From: Pusillimonas sp. MFBS29
GTDB lineage: Bacteria > Pseudomonadota > Gammaproteobacteria > Burkholderiales > Burkholderiaceae_B
NCBI RefSeq assembly: GCF_020687695.1
Contig: NZ_JAJEWL010000011.1
Location: 1 to 64,000, forward strand
Length of the DNA: 64,000 nt
Reading direction: 5' to 3'
The position numbers and the translations under genes were made by a program. Below, piece after piece: positions 45,553 through 54,482 of this stretch; position 1 is the stretch's first letter, and the number at the start of each line of letters is the position of its first letter. Below the pieces are notes generated by a model that saw only the letters and a list, made by a program, of their open reading frames with translations, did not search any database and was not told where the DNA came from.

Positions 45553-46867
45553 GCAAGAAGACGGCATGGATATGCCAGAGCCTTTTCCCTTGCATTTTCA
45601 CTGGCTGGTGGGCGACCTGCATATCTGCGCTGGTCCTGCTGCCAGCGGACAGCCGTGGTGCTTGAATGTTGATGTCTGGTGCCCGGCCACCGGCGAGGGC
45701 GAGCGCATGCTGTGGGACGCCAACAGCCCCTGGGGTCTGGTGCGCCGCGACCCTGGATCGTCCACCATCATGTCGGTTGACCCCGCCCCGCGCGAGCGGG
45801 ACCTGCTTATCGTGGCCGAGCAGGGCATAGGCGATATTGTTCAGCAACTGCGCTACGTCCGCCCGGTTGCCGCCCATTTTTGCAGGACAAGAATACAGTG
45901 CAGTCCGGAGCTGCATCGCTTCATGCGGCGGCAAGACTGGCAGGTCGAACCCGTGCATCCGGAGCAAGTGCTTGCCGACCCTCCCAAGGCAAAGGTGTCG
46001 CTGATGCGCATGGGCGCCTTGTGCGCCGACCCTGAAAACGGGGGAGCCTACCTGACCGCCCGGCGCCGGCCCGCTGCGAGTCGGCGCGGTCTGCGGGTCG
46101 GCCTGAATTGGTCTGCAAGCAGGCGCGGTGTTGCCAAGGACATCAAGTCCATACCACTGCTCCTGCTTGAACCGTTGCTGGCCGCGCATCCCGACATTCA
46201 CTGGATCAGTGTGCAATGGGGCGATGACGAGCGGCTATTGATGCAGCAACCCTGGGCGGCATCGGTTCAGGCCAGCGGGCAAGACGTGCATGATGTGGCT
46301 GATCTGGCCGACCTCATTGCCGGCCTGGACTTGCTCATTACCATAGACAGCGCCCCGGCCCATCTTGCCGGTGCGCTCGGCATACCCGTCTGGACTTTGC
46401 TGACGCAACCGTGCAGCTGGCGATGGGGGCTGGGCAGCGCTCAAACGGATTTGTACCGATGCATGCGTCTGTTCCGCCAGACTGCCTTGCATGCCTGGCC
46501 TGAAGTGCTGGAGCTCGTTTCGAGTGCGCTGGCGTCGACCAAAACAGCGACCGGTTCATTGTCGGAGCCCATCGACGACACCCCGGAGCGCAAGAGCCCG
46601 CAGCACCTTTCGGCAGCGGGTACCACCGACCCGCTGTCGCTGACGGGTCTCCTGGAAATATGCGCGCGGGATGCCGGCTTGAGAGCTGCTTTTGTCGAGC
46701 AGCCGCTTGTATTCCTGGCCGAGCACGGTGTGTGTCTGAGAAGCCGCGATTATCGCCGGCTGAATCAGGTGTTCAAGGCCATGGTCGATTTTCATGGCGG
46801 GTTCTCTTGGTGCTGGCCCTTGAACTCGCTACAATCAAGTTCTTTCAATACAGCGGTCTCCTCATGA
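45545..46867 (+). CDS. GT9-like glycosyltransferase-fold protein with a short helical tail
   Basis: 440 residues. The start overlaps the megasynthase stop by 8 bases, so it is translationally coupled. After about 85 residues it shows a GT-B, heptosyltransferase-like pattern: LIVAEQGIGDIVQQLRY, GLNWSAS, then LIAGLDLLITIDSAPAHLAG, GIPVWTLL, CSWRWGL and MRLFRQ. This combination is typical of GT9-like C-terminal domains in Burkholderiales. It might glycosylate the lipopeptide, but the donor and acceptor are unknown. The tail (about 365-425) reads LLEICARDAGLRAAF, then PLVFLAEHGVCL. It resembles nitrile-hydratase-like leader or Nif11-type helical segments, though only distantly. Confidence 0.75.
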   Translation: MSKQEDGMDMPEPFPLHFHWLVGDLHICAGPAASGQPWCLNVDVWCPATGEGERMLWDANSPWGLVRRDPGSSTIMSVDPAPRERDLLIVAEQGIGDIVQQLRYVRPVAAHFCRTRIQCSPELHRFMRRQDWQVEPVHPEQVLADPPKAKVSLMRMGALCADPENGGAYLTARRRPAASRRGLRVGLNWSASRRGVAKDIKSIPLLLLEPLLAAHPDIHWISVQWGDDERLLMQQPWAASVQASGQDVHDVADLADLIAGLDLLITIDSAPAHLAGALGIPVWTLLTQPCSWRWGLGSAQTDLYRCMRLFRQTALHAWPEVLELVSSALASTKTATGSLSEPIDDTPERKSPQHLSAAGTTDPLSLTGLLEICARDAGLRAAFVEQPLVFLAEHGVCLRSRDYRRLNQVFKAMVDFHGGFSWCWPLNSLQSSSFNTAVSS

Positions 46868-47202
46868 GTCTTTCAAGCGAAAAAGTCGGCGATGTTCTGG
46901 TGGTGTCGGTGGCAGGCCAGATCAACAGCGCGAATGCGGCAGAAGTGGAATCGGGTTTGCTGGCGTATGTTCAGCAAGGCGAGCGTTTGTGCGTGCTTGA
47001 TTTTGGCAAGCTTGAGTACATCTCAAGTGCCGGTCTGCGAGTTGTCCTGATGCTGGCCAAGAACCTGAAGCAGCAATCGGGAAAGCTGGTGTTATGCACA
47101 CTGCAGCCGCAAGTGCACGAGGTGTTCGACATCAGCGGCTTTCTGTCGATACTCACCGTGGTAGATGAACGCCAGGCTGCGATCAGCCAGCTTTCAGCCT
47201 GA
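46864..47202 (+). CDS. STAS-domain anti-anti-sigma factor (RsbV type)
   Basis: 112 residues, a single STAS domain. The phosphorylatable serine lies in YISSAGLRVVLML within LDFGKLEYISSAGL, in the canonical place. The ATG overlaps the GT gene's stop by 4 bases (ATGA), so it is made together with the lipopeptide operon. It is the expected substrate of the RsbW-like kinase (15959-16390) and of the RsbU-like phosphatase (10170-12191), both at the far end of the cluster. No sigma factor is nearby. The open frame upstream to 46660 runs inside the GT gene and is not the true start. Confidence 0.9.
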   Translation: MSLSSEKVGDVLVVSVAGQINSANAAEVESGLLAYVQQGERLCVLDFGKLEYISSAGLRVVLMLAKNLKQQSGKLVLCTLQPQVHEVFDISGFLSILTVVDERQAAISQLSA

Positions 47203-47260
47203 CATCGCTCGTCTGCGGCAGGCCGTACCGACCAGGTGCCGAATAATCAGGGCAGCGCAA

Positions 47261-48247
47261 TCAATCAAAAAGTTGGCGCAGTGGCGCCAGGCTTAGCTTC
47301 AGGCCGGCAAACGCCTGTTCCAGCCGGCCGTCCAGTTCCCTGGCCTGGTCCAGTTCAATTTCCATGAATCGCAGTGTTTCGCCGGGCATGCCCTGAGCCA
47401 GCAGGGGCAGGTCTACCGTGGCGACATGGGCAATCTTGGCGTAGCCGCCGGTGGTCTGGCGGTCGGCCATCAGCACAATGGGATTGCCGTCGGGCGGCAC
47501 TTGCACACTGCCGAAGCTGGTGGCCGCCGATAAAAGTTGCTGGTCGGAGTGTTGTTGCAGTGGCTGGCCGGAAAGTCGATAGCCCATGCGTTGGGATTGC
47601 GGGCTGATCTGATAGTCGCCGGCAAAGAAGGCCTGGATGGATTCGGGTTTGAACAGAGAAGCTTCGGCGCTGAGCACGGCCCGTATGGCGGATCGATTGT
47701 TCAAGCCCAGGATGGCGGGCAGATAGATTTTAAGTTGCCAGAGCTCGTGCGCGAGGGCGTCAAGGTCGGTGCCGGACAGATCCGCGGTCAGGGCCAGCGT
47801 GTCGCCCTTGCGCAGGGCCCGTCCGTGGTAGCCACCAAAACTGCCGGGCAGATAGGTGCTGCGACTGGACATCACCACCGGCAGGTCAATGCCACCGTGC
47901 CATGCGATATAGGCGCGCAGCCCCGAGGCTCGTGCGCCAAATGCCAGGACGTCACCGCTACGCACAATAATGGGCCGATTGTTGGGCAGCGGCTCATCAT
48001 TCAGCGTGGGGTTCAGTTGTGCGCCGCAAATGGCGATGCATGCAGGTGCATCGAACTGCAGTGTCGGACCGGTCAGGGTAATTTCAAGCGTAGCTTCGTT
48101 TTCGTCGTTGCCGACCAGCAGATTGGCCAGACGATGTGCCCGGCTGTCCATGGCACCGCCTACCGGCACGCCGAGGTGCTGGTGGCCGGTGCGGCCAAGG
48201 TCCTGAAAACTGGACAACATGCCTGGTTTGATGACGCGTATGCTCAT
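47261..48247 (-). CDS. pxpC: 5-oxoprolinase subunit C (biotin-dependent carboxyltransferase-like, KipA family)
   Basis: 328 residues. The N-terminal LSSFQDLGRTGHQHLGVPVGG and the segment GRALRKGDTLAL are typical of the PxpC/KipA (AHS2) family. With PxpA and PxpB it forms an ATP-dependent enzyme that opens 5-oxoproline to glutamate. It overlaps pxpB by 4 bases (ATGA). No pxpA-like (LamB/YcsF) gene is in the window. It is convergent with the STAS gene, about 58 bases away, and marks the return to ordinary metabolic genes. Confidence 0.9.
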   Translation of the reverse strand: MSIRVIKPGMLSSFQDLGRTGHQHLGVPVGGAMDSRAHRLANLLVGNDENEATLEITLTGPTLQFDAPACIAICGAQLNPTLNDEPLPNNRPIIVRSGDVLAFGARASGLRAYIAWHGGIDLPVVMSSRSTYLPGSFGGYHGRALRKGDTLALTADLSGTDLDALAHELWQLKIYLPAILGLNNRSAIRAVLSAEASLFKPESIQAFFAGDYQISPQSQRMGYRLSGQPLQQHSDQQLLSAATSFGSVQVPPDGNPIVLMADRQTTGGYAKIAHVATVDLPLLAQGMPGETLRFMEIELDQARELDGRLEQAFAGLKLSLAPLRQLFD

Positions 48248-48960
48248 GCGTGTCTGTCTTTCAAGGCCTGAAATTCAACCGGATCGATGGGAACGAATTT
48301 CACAGTGTCGCCGGGCGCAAACAGCGTGGGAGGCTCGTTGGCGGGATCGAATAGAACTGCAGGCGTTGCGCCGATAACGTGCCACCCGCCGGGCGATGCG
48401 TTGGGATAAATAATGGTCTGCAGGTTGGCGATCGCGACCGACCCCGCGGGAAGGGCCGCACGCGGGGTGGCGCGCCGGCCTATGGTCAGGCGTTTGTCGT
48501 GCACGCCGATATAAGGTGCCCCGGGAGCAAAGCCCAGCATGAATACATAGGCGGGCTGATCGCTATGCAGGTGAATGACTTCTTCGGGTGCAAGACCGCA
48601 GTGCCGGGCTACGTCGGGCAGATCGGGGCCGTATTCACCCCCGTAGCAAACGGGAATCTCTATGGTTCGTGCGCGATCAGCCTGTGCGGTTTCATCGAGG
48701 GCACTTGCCAGCGTTTTGCGTATGGCCGCAGCCAGAAGCTCGCTGTTGCAGGCGCCGGAAGGGTCGGGCCGATAGTGCAGTGCGACCTGAGTGAAGGAGG
48801 GCACGATATCGGTAACACCGGGAAGCCTGGCTGCCCGCAGCGCGGCGGCAGCGGCAGCACAGCGGCGACCCGTTGAGACGTCGATCTGGTCGCCGAAAAT
48901 CAGCAGCAGGGTCCGGTCGCCCTGCGGCACCATGACCCATTCCGGTGTATGGCCTGCCAT
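48244..48960 (-). CDS. pxpB: 5-oxoprolinase subunit B (KipI family)
   Basis: 238 residues from the ATG at 48960, four bases after the VOC gene stop; an in-frame GTG or ATG further upstream (to 48987) overlaps that gene. The motifs PVCYGGEYGPDL, YVFMLGFAPGAPYIG and the C-terminal ASPGGWHVIGATP are family hallmarks (AHS1 domain). It pairs with PxpC. Confidence 0.9.
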   Translation of the reverse strand: MAGHTPEWVMVPQGDRTLLLIFGDQIDVSTGRRCAAAAAALRAARLPGVTDIVPSFTQVALHYRPDPSGACNSELLAAAIRKTLASALDETAQADRARTIEIPVCYGGEYGPDLPDVARHCGLAPEEVIHLHSDQPAYVFMLGFAPGAPYIGVHDKRLTIGRRATPRAALPAGSVAIANLQTIIYPNASPGGWHVIGATPAVLFDPANEPPTLFAPGDTVKFVPIDPVEFQALKDRHA

Positions 48961-48964
48961 CAGT

Positions 48965-49396
48965 CTATTTTGCGAACAAGGAACCAAGATCTTTGAAAGA
49001 CTTGAATTCCAGCGCGTTGCCTGATGGGTCCATGAAGAACATGGTGGCCTGCTCGCCGGGTTCGCCCTTGAAGCGTATGTAAGGCTCGATCACGAATTTC
49101 GTGCCGGCTGCCTGAAGCTTGGCGGCCAGAGCTTCCCAGACCGGCATTTCGAGGACGGCGCCAAAATGGCGTACCGGTACGTTGTGGTCATCGACGCTGC
49201 TGGTTTGCGTGCTGCCGCACTCTTCAGGCGACAAATGCGCCACGATCTGGTGGCCATGGAAGTTGAAATCTATCCATTGGTCGGATGAGCGTCCTTCAGG
49301 GCAGCCCAGCAAGTCGCCATAAAAGGCGCGCGCCTCGGCCAGGTCACGTACGGGGAAGGCCAGATGAAAGGGGGGCAAAACATTGCTTGTCGACAT
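48965..49396 (-). CDS. VOC-family (glyoxalase/dioxygenase fold) protein
   Basis: 143 residues: two beta-alpha-beta-beta-beta units of the vicinal oxygen chelate fold. PFHLAFPVRDLAEARAFYGDLLGC opens unit one; EPYIRFKGEPGEQATMFFMDPSGNALEFK closes unit two with the metal-binding Glu. The His in HLAFPV and the terminal Glu are plausible metal ligands. The substrate is unknown. It is the first gene of a minus-strand operon with pxpB and pxpC. Confidence 0.85.
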   Translation of the reverse strand: MSTSNVLPPFHLAFPVRDLAEARAFYGDLLGCPEGRSSDQWIDFNFHGHQIVAHLSPEECGSTQTSSVDDHNVPVRHFGAVLEMPVWEALAAKLQAAGTKFVIEPYIRFKGEPGEQATMFFMDPSGNALEFKSFKDLGSLFAK

Positions 49397-49510
49397 GATG
49401 ATTCCGTCTGTTGATGAGGTTGGCCCAGGGGCATACAGACGACCATTCTAATGCGTTTTCAGCCAGTGTGGCCCCTATCCGGCCCGGCCGCATGCCGGGG
49501 GATGAAGCAG

Positions 49511-50803
49511 TCAGCCCTGGCTGACCCGGGAGGCCGGAAATATCAGCGAAAACAGGCTGCCGGCACCAAAGCGGCTGCTGATTGTGAGTTCCGCCAGATG
49601 CCGCATGGCGACATGCTTGGTAATGGCCAGGCCCAGCCCGGTGCCGCCGGTGGCGCGGGAGCGGCCGCGGTCGACGCGGTAAAAGCGTTCGGTCAGGCGC
49701 GGAATGTCTTGCGCGGCAATGCCTATGCCTGTGTCTTGCACGGAGTAGCAGGCCTTGCCTTGCTCATCGATATACCAGCTTACGGTAATGGTGCCGTCTT
49801 TCGGGGTGTAACGTATGGCGTTGGTCAGCAGATTGGAAACGGCCGAAGACAGCTCGGTTTCTATGCCAGTGATGCACAGGTCTTCGTCGATGTTTTCCAC
49901 GAATACATGCTGGCCATTGGACAATACGCGGCCCTGCTGCAGGGCAGTGTGAATCAGGGCGGCCATGCGTACCGGCACACCTTCGGCCGAAGGCGAGGAT
50001 TCCAGCGTGGATAATGTGAGCAGGTCTTCCACAATGGCCTGCATGCGCTGTGCCTGTTCCAGCATCATCATTAAGTAGCGCATGCGTTGCTCGTCGCTCA
50101 GCGAGCCTGGCGGCATATCGTGCAGGGTTTCCAGAAAGCCCGACAACACCGTCAGCGGTGTACGCAATTCATGCGACACATTGGCCACGAAATCTTTGCG
50201 GGTGGTTTCCAGTTTTTCTACCTGGGTTACATCGCGGGTGACCAGCAGGAACTGACCCAGGCCGTAGCGTGTGAGCTGTATCAGCAACGCTTTTTCGAGT
50301 CCGTCGTTGTTCAGATGTATGAGCAGTGGCGCCGGCCAGTCAGTCTGGCGGGCATAGCGCGCAAATTCGGGTACGCGCAGGATGTTCAATATGCTGTGCT
50401 GCCGGTCGACCGCGAGGTCCAGGCCCAGATGTTCGCTTGCTGTCTTGTTGCACCAGGTCAGCAGCATGGAGTCGTCGAGTGTGATGGCGCCGTCGGGCAA
50501 GGCTTCGGCCGCCATCATGATGCTGTCGATATGACGGTTCAGCTCGTTGATTTCGTGTTTGTCTTTGCGCAGCTTGCGATAAATGACCGACAGGATGTTG
50601 TCCCACGGGCCGACCGAGTGGGGCGGCGACTCATCAGTGTTGGCCGTCCAGCGCTGTATCAGCATGAGCTGGCGCGCGCTGACCAGTATCATTGCCACCA
50701 GTCCCAGAGCGAAAAATGCCCAGCCGGCATGGGGCCCCAGCCAGGAACCCAGGAGCCAGCCCAGCAATGCCCATAAGCCTATGGAGATAATGGTTTTTAT
50801 CAT
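49511..50803 (-). CDS. phoR: Phosphate regulon sensor histidine kinase
   Basis: 430 residues. Two TM helices in the first 50 residues, a PAS domain (about 95-195), HisKA with the phospho-accepting His in NVSHELRTPLTVLSGF, then HATPase_c with the N-box NAIRYTPKDG, and DTGIGIAAQD and GGTGLGLAITK. The architecture and length fit PhoR. It lies 54 bases downstream of phoB on the same strand. It senses phosphate status through the Pst/PhoU system, whose genes are not in this window. Confidence 0.92.
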   Translation of the reverse strand: MIKTIISIGLWALLGWLLGSWLGPHAGWAFFALGLVAMILVSARQLMLIQRWTANTDESPPHSVGPWDNILSVIYRKLRKDKHEINELNRHIDSIMMAAEALPDGAITLDDSMLLTWCNKTASEHLGLDLAVDRQHSILNILRVPEFARYARQTDWPAPLLIHLNNDGLEKALLIQLTRYGLGQFLLVTRDVTQVEKLETTRKDFVANVSHELRTPLTVLSGFLETLHDMPPGSLSDEQRMRYLMMMLEQAQRMQAIVEDLLTLSTLESSPSAEGVPVRMAALIHTALQQGRVLSNGQHVFVENIDEDLCITGIETELSSAVSNLLTNAIRYTPKDGTITVSWYIDEQGKACYSVQDTGIGIAAQDIPRLTERFYRVDRGRSRATGGTGLGLAITKHVAMRHLAELTISSRFGAGSLFSLIFPASRVSQG

Positions 50804-50857
50804 GATGACAACGGTTCTGCCAGGGACTTTGGGCTGATGAGGTTTTACCTGATGGGC

Positions 50858-51559
50858 TCAGGCGGGATTGGGCAATTGCGTCGCGAAACGATAACCCGCG
50901 CCGCGCACGGTTTCGATGTGATTTTCAAGCTTGCCGGGCTCCAGGGCTTTGCGCAGGCGTCGTATGTGCACGTCGACAGTGCGTTCTTCGACGAAAACGT
51001 GATCGCCCCAGACCTGGTCCAGCAACTGGGCGCGTGAAAACACACGTTCAGTATGCGTCATGAAAAAGTGTAGCAGACGGAACTCGGTCGGGCCCACTGT
51101 CAGTGCCAGCCCGCCACCGGTCACGCGGTGGGTGGCCGGATCCAGTTTCAGATCGCCTATCTGGATGACGTCATCGGTCAGCTGCGGCGCACGCCGGCGC
51201 AGCACGGCCTTGATGCGGGCGATCAGCTCTTTGGGCGAGAAGGGTTTGGTGATGTAGTCGTCGGCACCCGCTTCCAGGCCTTCGACCTTGTCGTGCTCGG
51301 CGCCCTTGGCGGTCAGCATGATGACCGGTACATGACGCGTGCGTTCGTCGGACCGCAGGGTCCTGGCCAGGGTGATGCCTGATGCGCCCGGCAGCATCCA
51401 GTCCAGCAAAATCAGATCGGGAAGCTCTGCCCTGATCAGGGTCTGGGCCTGCTCGGCGTCAAAGGCGCGCAGCACCTTATGGCCGGCAAATGAAAGATTG
51501 ACCGAAATAAGTTCCTGGATGGCGGGCTCGTCTTCTACGACTAATATGGTAGTGCTCAT
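50858..51559 (-). CDS. phoB: Phosphate regulon response regulator
   Basis: 233 residues. The receiver domain has the phospho-acceptor Asp in LILLDWMLPG and the conserved Lys in ITKPFSPKEL. The OmpR-type winged helix has FLLHFFMTH and VEERTVDVHIRRLRKAL with GAGYRF at the end. It pairs with phoR. The 225-base gap to the divergent ubiE holds both promoters; no clear pho box was picked out by eye. Confidence 0.95.
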   Translation of the reverse strand: MSTTILVVEDEPAIQELISVNLSFAGHKVLRAFDAEQAQTLIRAELPDLILLDWMLPGASGITLARTLRSDERTRHVPVIMLTAKGAEHDKVEGLEAGADDYITKPFSPKELIARIKAVLRRRAPQLTDDVIQIGDLKLDPATHRVTGGGLALTVGPTEFRLLHFFMTHTERVFSRAQLLDQVWGDHVFVEERTVDVHIRRLRKALEPGKLENHIETVRGAGYRFATQLPNPA

Positions 51560-51784
51560 TGCGCTTTATGTACGTTGAATATATGAAAAGGCATGGGTCA
51601 ATAGCCGGTTATGGCAAAATCCACGGACGGTGGCCGGATTGCTGATGCGCTCACGGGCTACATAATATGGCGCAAATATTTCAGGTTTGTGAAAATTGCA
51701 TATTGCCGCCCTTTGCCGGTCAAATCAATTGCGCGAGACGTAGGCAGGGTCAGCGTGCGGATAATGTTGTACGATTAGCAAACC

Positions 51785-52576
51785 ATGCAAAAAACCCCTA
51801 ATTCCCATCAGTCCGGCCAGCCTGCAGGGCAGGCTCAGTCCGCCTCCAGCACGCATTTTGGCTTCCAGACCGTCGCCGAGACGGAAAAAGCCGGAAAGGT
51901 CGCCGAGGTCTTTCATTCCGTGGCCCAGCGCTACGACATCATGAACGACCTGATGTCCGTGGGACTGCATCGTGCCTGGAAGGCCTTTACGGTCGGCCGT
52001 GCCAATGTCCGTCCGGGCATGAAAGTCCTGGATATCGCCGGCGGCACGGGCGATCTGGCGCGCGCGTTTGCAAAAAAGGCCGGCGCCACGGGCGAGGTCT
52101 GGCTGACAGACATCAACGACTCCATGTTGCGGGTGGGCCGTGATCGCCTTACTGATCGGGGGTTGTTGCTGCCCACGGCTGTTTGCGATGCGGAAAAGCT
52201 GCCGTTCCCCAGCGGCTATTTCGATCGGGTTAGTGTGGCCTTTGGTCTGCGCAACATGACGCATAAAGATCGCGCACTGGCCGAAATGCGCCGCGTATTG
52301 AAGCCGGGCGGCAAGTTGCTGGTCCTTGAGTTTTCCCGGGTAGCCAAGCCGCTGGCACCTGCCTACGACTGGTATTCCTTCAGGATTTTGCCCTGGATGG
52401 GGCAGAAGGTTGCCGGAGACGAAGACAGCTACCGTTATCTGGCTGAATCCATACGCATGCATCCCGATCAGGAAACCCTGGCCGGCATGCTGGAGCAAGC
52501 CGGCTTGTCGCGCGTACGGTATTTCAACCTCAGTGCTGGCGTGGTTGCCCTGCACGAGGGCGTTAACCTGGGTTAA
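51785..52576 (+). CDS. ubiE: Ubiquinone/menaquinone C-methyltransferase
   Basis: 263 residues. The SAM-binding motif [14 protein letters not shown] and the UbiE signatures [17 protein letters not shown] and [18 protein letters not shown] are present. An extra 35-residue polar N-terminus precedes the fold. It methylates the ring in ubiquinone synthesis and starts a run of ubiquinone-related genes (ubiJ, ubiB). Confidence 0.95.
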   Translation: MQKTPNSHQSGQPAGQAQSASSTHFGFQTVAETEKAGKVAEVFHSVAQRYDIMNDLMSVGLHRAWKAFTVGRANVRPGMKVLDIAGGTGDLARAFAKKAGATGEVWLTDINDSMLRVGRDRLTDRGLLLPTAVCDAEKLPFPSGYFDRVSVAFGLRNMTHKDRALAEMRRVLKPGGKLLVLEFSRVAKPLAPAYDWYSFRILPWMGQKVAGDEDSYRYLAESIRMHPDQETLAGMLEQAGLSRVRYFNLSAGVVALHEGVNLG

Positions 52577-52758
52577 ATCGGCGCCTGGGCATCCCATCTT
52601 CCTGTTTTTCGTGGCCGGTGAACTTATTTTGTGCCGGCCAGTCAAACTTTGTGCTAATGTTCAGCTTCCAGTAAGCTTGAGCCGTGTATGGCGGATTCCG
52701 CTTATCAGAAAGATCCACTGCATCGCGTCGGGGCGCGCTGCACCACAGGAGCAACTAT

Positions 52759-53715
52759 ATGTCTCATCGTTTTTCCCGGCTGCTTGCTGCGGCCATGATC
52801 GTTTTCTCGGCGGGCGCAATGCTGACGGCATCGTTCGACGCCGAAGCACGCCGCATGGGTGGCGGTAAAAGCTTTGGTCGCCAGTCGTCCAACATTACTC
52901 AACAGCGTCAGGCCGTTACACCGCCTGCAGCTTCTACGGCATCCCGTTCCGCTGCACCGGCAGCCGGCGCGGCCGCCGCAGGCACGGCAGCCAAAAGCGG
53001 CATGTCCCGCTGGCTGGGTCCCATTGCAGGTATAGCTGCCGGCCTGGGTATTGCCGCATTGCTGTCCAGCATGGGCTTGTCGGGCGCCTTCCTTGAATTC
53101 ATGTCCAGCCTGCTGCTGATTGGTCTGCTGGTTTTTGGTGTTATGTTCATCGTTCGCCGCCTGCGCGGTGGTGCCGCACGGCCTGCCATGCAGCAAGCGG
53201 GTGGCATGCATCGTGAAAATGCGCAGTCGCAGAATGCCTGGCAGCAAGCCAGCCCGGCAGCGGCGCCCGCAGCGGCTGCTCCGGCTGCCGCAGCAGCCGG
53301 CGTACCGGCACCGCCCGTCGATAAAAGCTGGTTCATTCCCGGTGACTTCGACACTTCTGCATTCCTGGCCAATGCCAAGGCGCAGTTCATCGAGATCCAG
53401 GCGGTCTGGGATAGCGGCGACATCGATCGCTTGAAGGAATACATGACCGACGACCTGGTCGCGGAAATCAAGCCTGAAATCCTGGCTCGCGCCGAGGGCA
53501 ATGTCACCGAGGTCGTGCTGCTGAACGCCGAGCTCCTGGGCATAGAGGCGGTATCCGGTGGTCACCTGGCCAGCGTGCGCTACTCCGGCATGCTGCGTGA
53601 AGCCAAAGATGCCGAGGCGTTCCGTTTCGAAGAAGTCTGGAATCTGTACAAGGCCGACAATGCAGGCTGGCTGCTGGCCGGCATTCAGCAAATTCCGCTG
53701 GAGTATGCCAGCTAA
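52759..53715 (+). CDS. Exported/membrane Tim44-like domain protein
   Basis: 318 residues from the ATG at 52759, with AGGAGC 6-8 bases upstream; a longer frame to 52684 is unlikely. Signal-like N-terminus (SRLLAAAMIVFSAGAMLTA, cut near DAEA), a Gly/Gln/Ala-rich linker, a hydrophobic pair (about 90-135), an Ala/Pro-rich stretch, and a Tim44-like domain from about 205 (DTSAFLANAKAQFIEIQAVW, YMTDDLVAEIKPEI). The family is common in betaproteobacteria beside ubi genes; its role is not established. Confidence 0.8.
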   Translation: MSHRFSRLLAAAMIVFSAGAMLTASFDAEARRMGGGKSFGRQSSNITQQRQAVTPPAASTASRSAAPAAGAAAAGTAAKSGMSRWLGPIAGIAAGLGIAALLSSMGLSGAFLEFMSSLLLIGLLVFGVMFIVRRLRGGAARPAMQQAGGMHRENAQSQNAWQQASPAAAPAAAAPAAAAAGVPAPPVDKSWFIPGDFDTSAFLANAKAQFIEIQAVWDSGDIDRLKEYMTDDLVAEIKPEILARAEGNVTEVVLLNAELLGIEAVSGGHLASVRYSGMLREAKDAEAFRFEEVWNLYKADNAGWLLAGIQQIPLEYAS

Positions 53716-53751
53716 GGTGTACCGGCAGCGCTTGTATGCCTAAGGCACTTG

Positions 53752-53779
53752 ATGGGCCGCCACTTATGTGGCGGCCCAT
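53752..53779 (+). terminator. Strong hairpin after the Tim44-like gene
   Basis: A perfect 12-bp stem, ATGGGCCGCCAC with GTGGCGGCCCAT, around a TTAT tetraloop. It lies 36 bases after the Tim44-like stop and 75 before ubiJ. There is no U-tract, so it may act as a weak terminator or as an mRNA-stabilising structure. Confidence 0.55.
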
Positions 53780-53853
53780 TGCGCGATCTGCGGCCTAAAA
53801 CCGTTAAACTTGTCTTCTTGCCTTTAACACGGTTTTACCGCGCTATCCACATC

Positions 53854-54480
53854 ATGTTTTCTCTGCCTACTTTTTTTGCTCCTGCTGCCGTGAATGCGCG
53901 CCTGCTGAACAAGCTTCTGCAGCGCGAGGACTGGGCGCGCGACCGCCTGGCCCGGCATGCGGGAAAGTCCGTTGGATTCAAAGTGGGCGGCTTCCGGATG
54001 GCGCTGTCGATACAGGCCGACGGGCTGGTGCAAGCTTCCGATCAGGCCGTAGTCCCTAACGTTACGCTTACCATTCAGGCAGATCAGTTGGCCGGGCTGC
54101 CTGGCGTGCTGCGTGCGCGCGACCCTGCACTGCTGACCGAGTTGCTCCATGTGGAAGGCGATGCGGGACTGGCGCAGGTGGTTTCCGAGCTGGCCCGTGA
54201 TTTGCGTTGGGACGTCGAAGACGATCTGTCGCGTGTGGTCGGCGATGTGGCTGCAACCCGTTTGCTGCAAACTGCCGGAATGCTTCGCGCCGGTGCCGAG
54301 GCTGCGGCCTCGCGACTGGCGGGCAATGCCAGTGAGTTCATGACCGAAGAGGCGATGCTGCTGGCCAGTCGGCCGGCCTATGATGAATGGGCAGTCAGGC
54401 TGCAGGCCATACATGGCCGGCTCGACGAGCTCGACAGGCGTGTCGCTGCCCTTGCGCCATCTTCTGTGCGCGAGGGCTGA
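53854..54480 (+). CDS. ubiJ: Ubiquinone biosynthesis accessory factor UbiJ (SCP2 domain)
   Basis: 208 residues from the ATG at 53854. An SCP2-like lipid-binding domain fills the first 120 residues ([36 protein letters not shown]), followed by a helical C-terminal part ending in a short coiled coil ([16 protein letters not shown]). It is a scaffold of the Ubi metabolon that binds hydrophobic intermediates. Only two bases separate its stop from the ubiB start. Confidence 0.88.
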   Translation: MFSLPTFFAPAAVNARLLNKLLQREDWARDRLARHAGKSVGFKVGGFRMALSIQADGLVQASDQAVVPNVTLTIQADQLAGLPGVLRARDPALLTELLHVEGDAGLAQVVSELARDLRWDVEDDLSRVVGDVAATRLLQTAGMLRAGAEAAASRLAGNASEFMTEEAMLLASRPAYDEWAVRLQAIHGRLDELDRRVAALAPSSVREG

Positions 54481-54482
54481 TC

